A stretch of DNA of 64,000 bases from [Eubacterium] cellulosolvens LD2006 (GTDB taxonomy: Bacteria > Bacillota > Clostridia > Lachnospirales > Lachnospiraceae), in contig NZ_JHXY01000010.1 of assembly GCF_000621585.1 (NCBI RefSeq), positions 95,025 to 159,024 on the forward strand, given 5' to 3'. This document shows positions 51,785 through 60,908 of the stretch, one piece after another (position 1 is the first letter of the stretch; the number at the start of each line of letters is the position of its first letter). A program made the translations under genes and the position numbers. The notes beneath the pieces are model-generated. The model made no database searches and had not been told where the DNA came from. It worked only from the letters and a program-made list of their open reading frames with translations.

Positions 51785-51896
51785 ACAGCTTGCGTTAAAT
51801 AATTTAGCGTGGTAAAGTGTAAACATGGTAAAATAATGAATTTGAAATACGGAACAACGACAATGGGAAAAGCTTAAAGCGAAGGAGAGAAAACGT

Positions 51897-52742
51897 ATGA
51901 AAAAGAAATTAATCGGCGGTATTCTGGCGGCGGCAATGGTTGTGGCAATGGCCGGATGCGGAAGCAGTGCTTCCAATGATGTGAAATCCGATTCTTCCGC
52001 AACAGTTGCGACGGCATCCACGCAGGCAGTGAGCGACGTGGACTACATCAAAGAAAAAGGAACACTGATCGTCGGCGTGACAGATTTTGCCCCGATGGAC
52101 TACAAGGAGAACGGCTCTGATGAGTGGGTGGGCTTTGACGCAGATCTCGCAAAGAAAGTCAGCGAGGATCTCGGCGTGAAGGTTGAGTTTGTAGAGATCG
52201 ACTGGGACAGCAAAATCCTTGAGCTGGACAACAAGAGCATCGATGTTGTCTGGAACGGAATGACACTGACAAATGAAGTGACCAACGCCATGGAGTGCAC
52301 CAATGCTTATCTGAAGAACGCACAGGTTGTTGTCCTTCCGAAGGACAAAGCTGAGAACTATGCGGACAAGGACAGCGTAAAAGATCTCTCCTTTGCGGTT
52401 GAGACAGGTTCAGCAGGTGAAGAGGCTGCCAGGGACGCGGGCTTCAGCTATAACTCTGTAGAGTCTCAGGCAAACGCTCTGATGGAAGTGAAATCCGGAA
52501 CATCCGATGCCTGCATCATTGACCTTCTGATGGCAGGTGCCATGATTGGTGACGGAACAGATTTTGAGAATCTCACATACACTGTAGAGCTCACAAGTGA
52601 GGAGTACGGCATCGGCTGCAGAAAAGGATCTGATCTCGCAGCATTCATCAACAAATCCCTTGCTTCCTATGAAAAAGACGGCTCTCTGAAAGAACTCGCT
52701 GAGAAATACGGAGTGCAGGAGTCTCTGATCGGTCTGAATTAA
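51897..52742 (+). CDS. Polar amino-acid ABC transporter, substrate-binding lipoprotein
   Basis: The signal MKKKLIGGILAAAMVVAMAGC ends in a lipobox (AMAGC), so the mature protein is lipid-anchored outside. The family 3 solute-binding fold follows: KGTLIVGVTDFAPMDY, WVGFDADLAKKVSEDLGVKVEFVEIDW (read in part), VVWNGMTLTNE, and a C-terminal GIGCRKGSDLAAFIN. The ligand is a polar or acidic amino acid or cystine; the sequence does not decide. It is the first gene of a three-gene transporter operon. Confidence 0.92.
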   Translation: MKKKLIGGILAAAMVVAMAGCGSSASNDVKSDSSATVATASTQAVSDVDYIKEKGTLIVGVTDFAPMDYKENGSDEWVGFDADLAKKVSEDLGVKVEFVEIDWDSKILELDNKSIDVVWNGMTLTNEVTNAMECTNAYLKNAQVVVLPKDKAENYADKDSVKDLSFAVETGSAGEEAARDAGFSYNSVESQANALMEVKSGTSDACIIDLLMAGAMIGDGTDFENLTYTVELTSEEYGIGCRKGSDLAAFINKSLASYEKDGSLKELAEKYGVQESLIGLN

Positions 52743-52848
52743 ACCGCATGAGACTGCCGTCGCGACGAAAATACTTTTTCGGGAAAACGCGGGCAAATCA
52801 GAGTATTCCAAAACGAAAATCGAAAGAACAGGACATTAAGAATCAGAC

Positions 52849-53505
52849 ATGTTTATTACAGTTACACTGCAATTGCTACAGGGCTTTGCCAAGACACTTG
52901 AACTTTTCGCGCTGACACTGATCCTTGCTCTTCCCCTCGGGCTTCTCCTGAGTCTGGGCTCTATGAGCAAGGTGGCGCTGTTGAAATATCCGATCAAATT
53001 TCTGATCTGGGTTATCCGGGGAACTCCACTGATGCTTCAGTTATATGTCATCTTCTACGGACCGGGACTTCTGGGGCATCCGGTCTGGAACGGACTGGGG
53101 CTCAGCGGCAGATTCATAGCGGCTCTGGTGGCCTTTGTCATCAACTATTCCTGCTATTTTTCAGAGATCTACAGAGGCGGCATACAGTCGATCCCTGTGG
53201 GACAGTACGAGGCGGGACAGGTTCTCGGTATGACGAAGGGACAGATCTTCCGGGAAGTTGTACTCCTTCAGGTGATCAAGCGGATCGTTCCGCCGATGTC
53301 AAACGAGATCATCACCCTGGTAAAGGATACGTCACTTGCCAATGTCATCAGCGTCACGGAGATCATCTTTACGGGAAACGCGTTCTCGAAATCCAACGGT
53401 CTGATCTGGCCGCTGTTCTACACCGGCGTCTTCTATCTTCTTTTCAGCGGTGTGCTCACGATGGCGTTCAGCTTCATCGAGAAGAAGCTCAGTTTCTTCA
53501 AATAA
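52849..53505 (+). CDS. Polar amino-acid ABC transporter, permease
   Basis: A 218-residue permease of the His/Glu/Gln/Arg/opine type with about five helices. The EAA loop is EAGQVLGMTKGQIFREVVLLQ, and GTPLMLQLYVIFYG is the usual amino-acid permease block. The last helix contains the family LF-rich region. It follows the binding protein by 106 bases. Confidence 0.94.
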   Translation: MFITVTLQLLQGFAKTLELFALTLILALPLGLLLSLGSMSKVALLKYPIKFLIWVIRGTPLMLQLYVIFYGPGLLGHPVWNGLGLSGRFIAALVAFVINYSCYFSEIYRGGIQSIPVGQYEAGQVLGMTKGQIFREVVLLQVIKRIVPPMSNEIITLVKDTSLANVISVTEIIFTGNAFSKSNGLIWPLFYTGVFYLLFSGVLTMAFSFIEKKLSFFK

Positions 53506-53534
53506 ATATCTGACGAACAATTACAGGAGTAGTT

Positions 53535-54308
53535 ATGGCCTTACTTGAAGTATCACATATTGTGAAAAATTTTGAAAACACAGAAGTTCTGAAAGATATC
53601 AGCTTCAACATGGAAGAGGGACAGGCACTGTCGATCATCGGTTCATCCGGAAGCGGAAAGACGACGCTTCTGCGCTGTCTGAATTTCCTGGAGATGCCGG
53701 ACGGAGGAACGATTACGGTTCGCGGCGAAAAATTATTTGACGCGGCCACTATCGGAAGAGAAAGCGAAGAGGATGTCCGGAGGAAGCGACTGCATTTCGG
53801 CATGGTCTTCCAAAATTTCAATCTCTTCCCGCAGTACACGGCGTTGGAAAATGTAACGCTGGCTCCGAAGCTTGCCGCAAAGAAGAATCCGGAATTGAAC
53901 ACAGATGAGATCGAGGCGAGAGGCAGGGAACTTCTTGCGATGATGGGACTCTCGAACAGAGAGAATAATTATCCCCATCAGCTCTCCGGCGGACAGCAGC
54001 AGCGTGTCGCGATTGCCCGCGCGCTGGCGTTGAAACCGGACATCCTCTGCTTTGACGAGCCGACAAGTGCTCTGGACCCGGAGCTCACCGGAGAGGTACT
54101 CAAGGTCATCCGCGGCCTGGCCGACAACAACACGACGATGATCATCGTCACCCACGAGATGGATTTTGCAAGAGACGTCTCGGATCATGTCATTTTTATG
54201 GATAAGGGCGTTATTGCGGAACAGGGTACACCGGCACAGATCTTCGAGAATCCGACAGAGGACAGAACGAAGGAATTCCTTGCAGGATATAACAAAAGCC
54301 AGTACTAA
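53535..54308 (+). CDS. Polar amino-acid ABC transporter, ATPase
   Basis: A 257-residue importer ATPase. Walker A is [15 protein letters not shown], the Q-loop is in [19 protein letters not shown], the signature is [16 protein letters not shown], Walker B is [15 protein letters not shown], and the switch His is in [11 protein letters not shown]. It completes the importer with the two preceding genes. Confidence 0.96.
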   Translation: MALLEVSHIVKNFENTEVLKDISFNMEEGQALSIIGSSGSGKTTLLRCLNFLEMPDGGTITVRGEKLFDAATIGRESEEDVRRKRLHFGMVFQNFNLFPQYTALENVTLAPKLAAKKNPELNTDEIEARGRELLAMMGLSNRENNYPHQLSGGQQQRVAIARALALKPDILCFDEPTSALDPELTGEVLKVIRGLADNNTTMIIVTHEMDFARDVSDHVIFMDKGVIAEQGTPAQIFENPTEDRTKEFLAGYNKSQY

Positions 54309-54325
54309 AACAGTAATGGGCTGTC

Positions 54326-54354
54326 TTGCTTTTGATAGTGAGATGCCTTATAAT
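54326..54354 (+). promoter_or_regulatory. purB promoter
   Basis: TTGCTT and TATAAT are separated by exactly 17 bases. A 9-bp dyad AGCGCAATT/AATTGCGCT (54358-54394) begins right at the expected start site and could be a leader hairpin or an operator. Confidence 0.7.
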
Positions 54355-54396
54355 GATAGCGCAATTGTGTCCATTTACAGGAAATAATTGCGCTAT

Positions 54397-54438
54397 TATT
54401 GTCTTATGGGAAATTGGTTCGAATTTCCCTCAAAGGCA
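54397..54438. repeat. Intergenic palindromic repeat, copy 10
   Basis: TTGTCTTATGGGAAATT and GAATTTCCCTCAAAGGCA are the arms around GGTTC; the GCTCCGCG tail is absent. It lies in the purB leader. Confidence 0.6.
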
Positions 54439-54540
54439 GATGTATTTGAATCACACAACGAAAAGAACAGCCGGTGAAACGGAAAAACTGTTCGGGGAAA
54501 TTCAAGGTCACAGAAGTGACGGGAAGGAAGCAGGTAACAC

Positions 54541-55977
54541 ATGAGCACAACGGATCGTTATTCAAGCCCTCTTTCAGAGCGTTATGCAAGCAAAGAGATG
54601 CAGTACATCTTTTCTCAGGATTTCAAATTCTCGACATGGAGGAAACTCTGGATCGCACTTGCCCAGACTGAGATGGAGCTTGGTCTTCCGATTACCCAGG
54701 AGCAGATCGATGAGATGAAAGAGCACATCTACGACATCAACTACGATGTTGCGGTTGCCCGTGAGAAGGAAGTCCGTCACGACGTTATGTCTCATGTATA
54801 TGCTTACGGCGTGCAGTGCCCGAAAGCAAAGGGAATCATCCACCTGGGAGCTACCTCCTGTTACGTAGGTGACAATACAGATATCATTATCATGAGCGAG
54901 GCTCTCAAGCTGATCAAGAAGAAACTGGTCAACGTCATCGCAGAGCTCGCCAAATTCGCGGAGGAGCAGAAAGATCTTCCCTGCCTGGCCTTCACTCATT
55001 TCCAGCCGGCACAGCCCACAACTCTGGGAAAACGTGCCACACTCTGGCTCAACGAGTTCGTGATGGATCTGGAGGATCTCAACTACCTGCAGAGCACTTT
55101 GAAGCTTCTCGGATCCAAAGGTACCACAGGTACACAGGCAAGCTTCCTGGAGCTCTTTGAGGGAGATCAGGAAAAATGCGACAAGATCGATCCGATGATC
55201 GCCGAGAAGATGGGCTTTGACGCCTGCTATCCGGTATCCGGACAGACCTACTCCAGAAAAGTGGACACGAGAGTCGCAAACGTTCTGGCCGGTATCGCGG
55301 CAAGCTGCCACAAGTTCTCCAACGACATCCGTCTGATGCAGCACCTCAAGGAAGTTGAGGAGCCCTTCGAGAAGAGCCAGATCGGATCTTCCGCTATGGC
55401 ATACAAGAGAAACCCCATGAGAGACGAGAGAATCGCCTCCCTGTCCAGATATATCATGGTCGACGCTCTGAACCCGGCAATGACAAGTGCCGAGCAGTGG
55501 TTTGAGAGAACTCTGGATGATTCCGCGAACAAGAGAATCTCCATCGCAGAGGGCTTCCTGGCCACAGACGGCGTTCTCGACCTGATGCTCAATGTAGTCG
55601 ATGGCCTCGTCGTATATCCGAAGGTAATCGAGAAACACCTGATGGCAGAGCTTCCTTTCATGGCCACAGAGAATATCATGATGGATGCCGTAAAAGCAGG
55701 CGGCGACCGTCAGGAGCTTCATGAGAGAATTCGTGAGCTCTCCATGGAAGCAGGAAAGACTGTCAAGGTAGAAGGAAAAGAGAACGATCTCCTGGAGAGA
55801 ATTGCAGCGGATCCTACCTTCCATCTGAGTCTTGAGGATCTGAAGAAGTCCATGGATCCGAAGAAGTACGTGGGACGCGCACCGTATCAGGTAGACAAGT
55901 ACCTCAGCGAGGTTGTGAAGCCGATTCTGGATGCACACAGAGATGAACTTGGTATGCACGCCGAGATCAATGTCTGA
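54541..55977 (+). CDS. purB: Adenylosuccinate lyase
   Basis: PurB acts twice in purine synthesis, cleaving SAICAR and adenylosuccinate to release fumarate. The 478-residue protein has HLGATSCYVGDNTD near 100, the catalytic His region LAFTHFQPAQPTTLGKR near 160, and the superfamily signature GSSAMAYKRNP near 283. GGAAGGAAGCAGG lies before the ATG. The upper part of the purine pathway is not in the window. purA follows 47 bases later. Confidence 0.97.
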   Translation: MSTTDRYSSPLSERYASKEMQYIFSQDFKFSTWRKLWIALAQTEMELGLPITQEQIDEMKEHIYDINYDVAVAREKEVRHDVMSHVYAYGVQCPKAKGIIHLGATSCYVGDNTDIIIMSEALKLIKKKLVNVIAELAKFAEEQKDLPCLAFTHFQPAQPTTLGKRATLWLNEFVMDLEDLNYLQSTLKLLGSKGTTGTQASFLELFEGDQEKCDKIDPMIAEKMGFDACYPVSGQTYSRKVDTRVANVLAGIAASCHKFSNDIRLMQHLKEVEEPFEKSQIGSSAMAYKRNPMRDERIASLSRYIMVDALNPAMTSAEQWFERTLDDSANKRISIAEGFLATDGVLDLMLNVVDGLVVYPKVIEKHLMAELPFMATENIMMDAVKAGGDRQELHERIRELSMEAGKTVKVEGKENDLLERIAADPTFHLSLEDLKKSMDPKKYVGRAPYQVDKYLSEVVKPILDAHRDELGMHAEINV

Positions 55978-56024
55978 TCGATACGGGTTGCAGGAGAAGC
56001 GGAGTATTAAGGAGGAGATATACA

Positions 56025-57317
56025 ATGGTTAAAGCAGTTGTAGGAGCAAACTGGGGAGATGAAGGAAAAGGCAAGATCACGGATATGCTTGCCAGCGATG
56101 CGGATGTAGTGATCCGTTTCCAGGGTGGAGCCAATGCCGGCCATACCATCGTCAATGAGTACGGCAAATTCGCGCTTCATACCATGCCTTCCGGTGTTTT
56201 CCATCAGAATATTATGAATATCTGCGGAAACGGTATGGCTTTTGATATCGACAAGTTCCTCGGAGAACTTGACGAGATCGTTGCCAAGGGCGTTCCGACA
56301 CCGCAGCTGATGATTTCCGACCGCGTACAGGTCATGATGCCCTATCACGTGCTGTTCGATTCCCTTGAGGAGGCGAGACTTGCAGGAAAGTCCTTCGGCT
56401 CCACAAAGTCCGGAATCGCTCCGTTCTACGCAGATAAATACGCAAAGATCGGCTGGCAGATCAATGAATTTTTCCAGGAGGATGATGTCCTTATGGAGAA
56501 GATCAACCGCATTGCCGATCAGAAAGATGTCCTTCTGAAGAACCTCTATCACACAGATCCGATTGACCGCGAGGGACTTCTCACATGGATCAAGTCCAAC
56601 AGAGACAGAGTAAAACCCTACATCGGCGATGTATCTCTGTACCTGCATCAGGCAATCAAAGAGGGAAAAACAATCCTTCTCGAGGGACAGCTCGGCACCA
56701 TGAAGGATCCGGATCACGGCATCTATCCGATGGTTACCTCCTCTTCACCGCTTGCTGCCTACGGTGCCATCGGAACGGGAATTCCGCCGTATGAGATCAA
56801 GGAGATCGTAGTAGTATCCAAGGCTTACTCTTCGGCTGTCGGAGCCGGTGAATTCGTTTCCGAGATCTTCGGAGACGAGGCAGTCAGTTTACGTAACCAC
56901 GGAGGCGACGGCGGTGAGTACGGAGCTACCACAGGCCGTCCGAGACGTGTGGGCTGGTATGACTGTGTGGCTTCCAAGTACGGATGCAGACTTCAGGGAG
57001 CTACCGATGTGGCCTTCACTGTTCTGGATGCGCTGGGTTATCTCGATGAGATTCCGGTATGCGTGGCCTATGAGTTGGACGGCAAGCAGATCACAGACTT
57101 CCCTGTGACAAAGGATCTGGGAAGATGCAAGCCGGTTCTCAAAGTCTTCAAGGGATGGAAGTCGGATATCAGCGGTATCCGCAACTTCGAGGATCTTCCG
57201 AAAGAAGCTCAGGACTATGTGAACTTCATCGAGGAACAGATCGGATATCCGATCACCATGGTCTCCAACGGACCGGGACGTGAGGATATCATCTACCGCA
57301 AGAGCAACCTGAAATAA
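56025..57317 (+). CDS. purA: Adenylosuccinate synthetase
   Basis: PurA joins IMP and aspartate with GTP, the first step to AMP. The 430-residue protein begins with the GTP/IMP loop VVGANWGDEGKGKITD, has GGANAGHTIV near 36, and TTGRPRRVGWYDCVA near 302. It follows purB, so the two enzymes of AMP formation from IMP are made together. AAGGAGGAGAT lies before the ATG. Confidence 0.97.
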   Translation: MVKAVVGANWGDEGKGKITDMLASDADVVIRFQGGANAGHTIVNEYGKFALHTMPSGVFHQNIMNICGNGMAFDIDKFLGELDEIVAKGVPTPQLMISDRVQVMMPYHVLFDSLEEARLAGKSFGSTKSGIAPFYADKYAKIGWQINEFFQEDDVLMEKINRIADQKDVLLKNLYHTDPIDREGLLTWIKSNRDRVKPYIGDVSLYLHQAIKEGKTILLEGQLGTMKDPDHGIYPMVTSSSPLAAYGAIGTGIPPYEIKEIVVVSKAYSSAVGAGEFVSEIFGDEAVSLRNHGGDGGEYGATTGRPRRVGWYDCVASKYGCRLQGATDVAFTVLDALGYLDEIPVCVAYELDGKQITDFPVTKDLGRCKPVLKVFKGWKSDISGIRNFEDLPKEAQDYVNFIEEQIGYPITMVSNGPGREDIIYRKSNLK

Positions 57318-57399
57318 ACAGGCAGAAGAAAGAATGCATCCGGGGACGGTGTTAACCCTTCCCGGATACATACAGGACAGACAGGAGTCGGGAGCATTT

Positions 57400-58125
57400 A
57401 TGAAATGCGGGAAAAAGATCCTGACCGGGATTCTCGCGATCGCCTGTGTATTGTCATCTGGATGTGCCTTCCCGGGCAGAACCGGCAGCAATCAGCTGTC
57501 TGTCGATGAGAAGGGCGTTCTCACTGAGAAGATACAGGAGTCGGATTCCGGCGGAGGATACACAGAAGAAGAACTGAAACAGTATATAACCGACTCGATC
57601 CGTGCGTATGATTCCTCTGACGACGGTAAAGTCAGACTGGATTCCTGTAAGATCGACAGGGATACCGTGAAGATCGAGATGACTTATAAGACTGTTCAGG
57701 ATTACAGTAATTACAACAAGGTTCCCTGCTATCTCGGGACGCTGGATGCGGCAAAAGCTGCCGGCTTCGACGTCGATCAGAAGTATCTGGATGAGAGCGG
57801 CAAGGAGGGCGATGCGGCGCTGATCCGTCAGAGGGCGAAGGAGTGGAAAGTCTTTATCGTCTCGGAACCCGTCAGTGTGCGGGTGTCGGACAAGATCCTT
57901 TACGCCACGGACAATGTGTCCATTACCGGGCGGCTGACGGCGGAAGTCCGGTCCGTCAGAGAGGAGGCGGTGAAGTCCTCTTCGGAAACGGTGATGTCAG
58001 CTTCCGGCGGTCTGCAGGAGGAAGCGTCCCCCTCAAAGGCGGCGGAAATGGACGCAAAGCAGCAGGAGATCTTGGAACGCTACACAACTGTGGCGGATAA
58101 ATATGCATATATTATATTCAAATAA
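57400..58125 (+). CDS. Lipoprotein of unknown function
   Basis: The N-terminus is a lipoprotein signal (MKCGKKILTGILAIACVLSSGC, read in two parts), with the lipid Cys in LSSGC. The 241-residue protein has an alpha/beta domain (SCKIDRDTVKIEMTYKTVQD, WKVFIVSEPVSVRVSDKIL) without a family I can name and a Ser/Glu-rich helical tail. It lies between purA and the glycyl-tRNA synthetase gene, about 80 and 21 bases away. ATG 57400 is chosen because it starts the signal peptide. Confidence 0.75.
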   Translation: MKCGKKILTGILAIACVLSSGCAFPGRTGSNQLSVDEKGVLTEKIQESDSGGGYTEEELKQYITDSIRAYDSSDDGKVRLDSCKIDRDTVKIEMTYKTVQDYSNYNKVPCYLGTLDAAKAAGFDVDQKYLDESGKEGDAALIRQRAKEWKVFIVSEPVSVRVSDKILYATDNVSITGRLTAEVRSVREEAVKSSSETVMSASGGLQEEASPSKAAEMDAKQQEILERYTTVADKYAYIIFK

Positions 58126-58146
58126 TAGTTAACAGGAGAGTATGTC

Positions 58147-59544
58147 ATGGAAAAAACAATGGAGAAGATCATTGCAGTCGCAAAATCCAGAGGTTTTATT
58201 TACCCGGGATCCGAGATCTACGGAGGACTCGCAAATACCTGGGATTACGGCCCGCTCGGCGTTGAGCTGAAGAACAATGTCAAGAAAGCATGGTGGAAGA
58301 AGTTCGTTCAGGACAACAAATACAACGTAGGTGTTGACTGCGCGATCCTGATGAACCCGCAGACATGGGTTGCCTCCGGACACATCGGAAGCTTCTCCGA
58401 TCCGCTGATGGATTGTAAAGAGTGCCACGAGCGTTTTCGTGCAGATAAGCTGATCGAGGACTTCTGCGCAGAGAACGGCATTGAGCTTGAGAACAACAGC
58501 TGTGACGGCTGGTCCAACGAGCAGATGAAGGCGTTCATCGACGAGCACCAGATTCCCTGTCCGTCCTGCGGAAGCCATAACTTCACAGATATCCGTCAGT
58601 TCAACCTGATGTTCAAAACCTTCCAGGGTGTTACCGAGGACGCGAAGAACACGGTTTATCTCCGTCCGGAGACTGCACAGGGTATCTTTGTAAACTTCAA
58701 GAACGTACAGAGAACATCCCGCAAGAAAGTGCCGTTCGGTATTGCCCAGATCGGTAAATCTTTCCGTAACGAGATCACACCGGGTAACTTCACCTTCCGT
58801 ACCCGTGAGTTCGAGCAGATGGAGCTTGAGTTCTTCTGCGAGCCGGGCACAGATCTTGAGTGGTTCCAGTACTGGAGAACTTTCTGCCACAACTGGCTGA
58901 CAAGCCTCGGACTGAAGGACGAGGAGCTTCGTCTCCGCGATCACGCTCCGGAAGAGCTGGCATTCTACAGCAAGGCAACGACAGACTTCGAGTTCCTCTT
59001 CCCGTTCGGCTGGGGCGAGCTCTGGGGCGTTGCCGACCGTACAGATTACGACCTCGGCCGTCATCAGGAAGTATCCGGCCAGGATATGACATACTTCGAT
59101 GACACAAAGAACGAGAAGTACATTCCGTACGTGATCGAGCCGTCTCTCGGCGCTGACCGTGTCGTTCTGGCCTTCCTCTGCGCTGCATATGACGAGGAAG
59201 TTCTGGATGCCGAGAAGAACGACGTTCGTACCGTTATGCATTTCCACCCGGCACTGGCACCGGTAAAGGCTGCCGTACTTCCGCTCTCCAAGAAGCTTGG
59301 TGAATCTGCTGAGAAAGTATTCGATATGCTTTCCTCCAAGTTCAACTGTGAGTACGACGACCGCGGAGCTATTGGTAAGAGATACCGCCGTCAGGATGAG
59401 ATCGGAACACCGTTCTGTATCACCTACGACTTCGATTCCGAAGAGGATCACGCAGTTACCATCCGTAACCGTGACACCATGGAGCAGGAGCGCGTGAAGA
59501 TCGAGGATCTCGAGAAGTGGTTCGAGGGAAAATTTGATTTCTAA
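58147..59544 (+). CDS. glyQS: Glycyl-tRNA synthetase, alpha2 type
   Basis: This class II enzyme charges tRNA-Gly as a homodimer, unlike the two-chain GlyQ/GlyS form. The 465-residue protein has motif 1-like [13 protein letters not shown], motif 2 in [21 protein letters not shown] (read in part), motif 3 [14 protein letters not shown], and two zinc-type pairs CKECHE and CPSCGS. CAGGAGAG lies before the ATG. Two tRNA-Gly genes are elsewhere in the window at 48.8-49.0 kb. Confidence 0.97.
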   Translation: MEKTMEKIIAVAKSRGFIYPGSEIYGGLANTWDYGPLGVELKNNVKKAWWKKFVQDNKYNVGVDCAILMNPQTWVASGHIGSFSDPLMDCKECHERFRADKLIEDFCAENGIELENNSCDGWSNEQMKAFIDEHQIPCPSCGSHNFTDIRQFNLMFKTFQGVTEDAKNTVYLRPETAQGIFVNFKNVQRTSRKKVPFGIAQIGKSFRNEITPGNFTFRTREFEQMELEFFCEPGTDLEWFQYWRTFCHNWLTSLGLKDEELRLRDHAPEELAFYSKATTDFEFLFPFGWGELWGVADRTDYDLGRHQEVSGQDMTYFDDTKNEKYIPYVIEPSLGADRVVLAFLCAAYDEEVLDAEKNDVRTVMHFHPALAPVKAAVLPLSKKLGESAEKVFDMLSSKFNCEYDDRGAIGKRYRRQDEIGTPFCITYDFDSEEDHAVTIRNRDTMEQERVKIEDLEKWFEGKFDF

Positions 59545-59560
59545 TCTATTCTGATCGATA

Positions 59561-59606
59561 AAGAAAGCTGTCGTTTTGATTTATGATCATTCGACAGCTT
59601 TCTTGT
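59561..59606 (+). terminator. Terminator after the glycyl-tRNA synthetase gene
   Basis: AAGAAAGCTGTCG and CGACAGCTTTCTT form a perfect 13-bp stem; the U-run is short (TTTCTTG). Confidence 0.75.
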
Positions 59607-59725
59607 GCTATAATCTATGTATCTGAGAAAAGGACGGGAGGCTCGGGCGAGCGTCACTCTTTTTCCTATAAGGACGGAAGAATCTTCCGTGAGTAATGGA
59701 AAGTGAACAGGGAGGAATACAGAAG

Positions 59726-60661
59726 ATGCTGCAGAAGAAAAAAGTAGTCGTAGCACTTGGACATACAGCACTGGGAACCACAATCCCGGAGCAGAAAGAG
59801 GCTGTAAACAAGGCCGTTGTAGCAGTGGCGGATCTGATCTCCGCAGGAGCCGGCGTTGTGATCACTCATAGTAACGGTGCGCAGGTCGGAATGATTCACA
59901 CAGCACTGAACGAGTTCGCTAAGGTACACAGCGATTACACAGGTGCGCCCATGTCCGTCTGCTCTGCCATGAGCCAGGGGTATATCGGATATGATATTCA
60001 GAATTCACTTCGCGCGGAGCTGGTGCGCAGAGGAATCTACAAACCGGTGGCGACCGTTCTCACACAGGTGACGGTTGATCCCTACGATGAGTCACTTTAC
60101 GAGCCGGTCAAAGTCATCGGCCGTGTACTCACAGAGGAAGAGGCGAAGATGGAAGAGGAGAAAGGTAACTTTGTCACAAAGACAGAGGAGGGCTTCCGCA
60201 GAATCATCGCATCTCCGAAGCCGCAGGAGATCATCGAGATCGACACAATTCAGCTTCTTCTGGACGCCGGCCAGGTTGTCATCGCCGGAGGCGGCGGTGG
60301 AATTCCGGTTATGGAACAGGGATCGGAGCTTCGCGGCGCCAGTGCAGTTATCGAGAAAGACCTGGTGAGCGGCAAGCTTGCGGAGCAGCTTCGTGCAGAT
60401 GAGCTGATCATCCTCACCAGCGTGGAGAACGCAAAGATCGCTCACGGAACCGATCACGAACAGCCCATCGGAACCATCACCGTAGATCAGGCCGAGGCCT
60501 ACATGAATGCAGGTGAATTCGGATACGGCACCATGCTTCCGAAGATCCAGGCAGCTGTGGACTTCCTTCGAAACGGCGGCAAGAGAGCGGTCATTACCTC
60601 CTTCGAGAAAGCAAAAGAAGGCTTCGAAGGAAGCGCGGGTACAATCATCACAAGTGCATAA
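59726..60661 (+). CDS. arcC: Carbamate kinase (ArcC-like)
   Basis: Carbamate kinase transfers phosphate between carbamoyl phosphate and ADP. The 311-residue amino-acid-kinase fold has SNGAQVGMIHTALNE, SAMSQGYIGYDIQN, VIAGGGGGIPV and GASAVIEKDLVSGKLAEQL in the usual order. The opening loop reads VVALGHTALG where classical enzymes have GGNAL, so it belongs to a side branch. No arginine deiminase or carbamoyltransferase gene is near, so the source of carbamoyl phosphate is unclear. ATG 59726 follows GGGAGGAATAC; the frame opens ten codons earlier. Confidence 0.88.
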   Translation: MLQKKKVVVALGHTALGTTIPEQKEAVNKAVVAVADLISAGAGVVITHSNGAQVGMIHTALNEFAKVHSDYTGAPMSVCSAMSQGYIGYDIQNSLRAELVRRGIYKPVATVLTQVTVDPYDESLYEPVKVIGRVLTEEEAKMEEEKGNFVTKTEEGFRRIIASPKPQEIIEIDTIQLLLDAGQVVIAGGGGGIPVMEQGSELRGASAVIEKDLVSGKLAEQLRADELIILTSVENAKIAHGTDHEQPIGTITVDQAEAYMNAGEFGYGTMLPKIQAAVDFLRNGGKRAVITSFEKAKEGFEGSAGTIITSA

Positions 60662-60673
60662 AAAACGGGACAG

Positions 60674-60715
60674 ATCCCTGCGGAAGCCTATGAGAGGTGG
60701 ATGCAGGGATTTTAG
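60674..60715 (+). terminator. Terminator after arcC
   Basis: ATCCCTGC and GCAGGGAT form the stem followed by TTTAG; the U-run is short. Confidence 0.55.
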
Positions 60716-60846
60716 ATTTCAGGAATAATTGAATAGAGTATCTGTTATGAATAAAAGTCGAATCTACAGGGGATCGTTTACCCTCAATTTATTTCAATTT
60801 GAGAGTTTGATGAAAAAGTCACATAAATAGAGATTTTAAACAAGAA

Positions 60847-60886
60847 GCCGGAAACAATGCCTGCAGGCGCTGTTTCCGGGCTTTTT
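60847..60886. terminator. Hairpin terminator between convergent genes
   Basis: GCCGGAAACA and TGTTTCCGGGC form the stem; TTTTTGTG follows on the plus strand and TTCTTGTTT on the minus strand. Confidence 0.75.
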
Positions 60887-60908
60887 GTGTTTGAATCACC
60901 GGAGGTGT

